Source: Alopecurus myosuroides (Eukaryota > Streptophyta > Magnoliopsida > Poales > Poaceae). From it: 64,000 bases of DNA. The stretch is taken from positions 1-64,000 of the forward strand of contig JAPCYS010002640.1 in the NCBI GenBank assembly GCA_028641055.1. The letters are read 5' to 3'. Below are positions 63,487 to 64,000 of this stretch, piece by piece; within the stretch, counting starts at the first letter, position 1, and each line of letters starts with the position of its first letter. The notes below the pieces were generated by a model. That model was not told the origin of the DNA, ran no database searches, and worked only from the letters and a program-made list of their open reading frames with translations. Position numbers and translations under genes: made by a program.

Positions 63487-64000
63487 TTTAACATCCCAAT
63501 TTTTGCTAACAAAAGTGTGTGGTGTTGTGTTCATATTATACATGCATGAAACCACAAATTTAAACCATGTTGAAACAATTTAAATTGTGGATTTAAATGG
63601 TTTGACAAATATCCCACAAATATTACTTATTTTGGTTCCCAAAATTTTGTGTTGGAAAATATTTCAAATACACCAAAGAAACACATGGTTTTGTTGGAAG
63701 TTTCATAAGCTTTCCAAAAAGTATTTTTGCCTAATTTTATTCTTGCAAAAAGGGCCTCAAAACTTTGTTCTCTATACTCTTTTATAAAACAAAAGGACCA
63801 ATTTGTAAAATCCAGAGATTCTAGGGGGTTTTCGAAATTATTCCTTTTGTCTCCTTCCTCGTGACAGTAGGAGCAGCTCGCTGTCTCCATGGCCGCCGTG
63901 GATCTTCCCTTTTCATCTCCTACTGCTGATGCTTCCGGGGATAAGGCAGAGAACCACGCCGTGGCCTCACTTATCCTCACCCTCTCCCTCGAGCCCTCTC
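63487..64000 (+). repeat. 3' LTR of the host Gypsy element, first 514 bp
   Basis: It matches 40917-41430 with roughly 14 differences by eye. Its first bases read TTTAACATCCC where the 5' LTR has TGTAACATCCC, so the terminal TG is mutated. It runs off the window. Confidence 0.9.

Overview
The window looks like intergenic repeat DNA from a large-genome grass, most likely Pooideae (Triticeae or oat relatives). The grounds are family resemblance read by eye: a BARE/Angela-type Copia LTR with a tRNA-iMet primer site, several Athila-lineage Gypsy LTRs beginning TGATACGT or TGATAT, long (2.7-4.0 kb) Gypsy LTRs beginning TGTAACATCCC, and a Tat-lineage Gypsy element. I see no intact host gene, rRNA, tRNA or CRISPR. 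Almost every base can be placed in a nested stack of retrotransposons plus one Helitron; no search was run, so family names rest on motifs.

Layout. 1-6942: a Gypsy LTR that starts outside the window, carrying a 4.0 kb solo LTR (237-4250, TSD TTCAT). 6943-7328: piece of an Athila LTR, cut by a Copia element (LTR 7329-8978, decayed interior to about 12.2 kb). 12.76-13.33 kb: decayed Gypsy integrase. 13536-24724: Athila element on the minus strand (LTR pieces, polypurine tract, interior); a 2690-bp Gypsy LTR splits its LTR and a 2.2-kb Helitron (20372-22596) splits its downstream ORF. 24725-35871: minus-strand Copia remnant whose LTR was split by an Athila solo LTR (25880-35140, TSD TGGGT), itself holding a second solo LTR (26705-28295, TSD AGTAT) and a 6.1-kb non-autonomous Athila element (28468-34540, TSD CTTGC). 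35872-39232: short non-autonomous LTR element with AGGCCGGCC-rich LTRs. 39233-40916: Athila LTR. 40917 to the window end: Gypsy element with 3.5-kb LTRs.

The youngest and best preserved piece is a 15.2-kb Tat-lineage Gypsy element (47126-62358, TSD GCCAC, minus strand) inside that last Gypsy element. It carries gag, protease, reverse transcriptase, RNase H, a second archaeal-type RNase H and integrase, largely in one frame and broken by stop codons that all fit C-to-T changes. Between integrase and the 3' LTR, on the opposite strand, lies an eight-exon gene (48742-53700) whose reading frame is kept across all seven inferred introns. This spliced antisense gene is the most interesting object in the window; antisense extra ORFs at this place are known from some Tat elements, but the exon structure, the coiled-coil protein and its own TATA-like site deserve attention.
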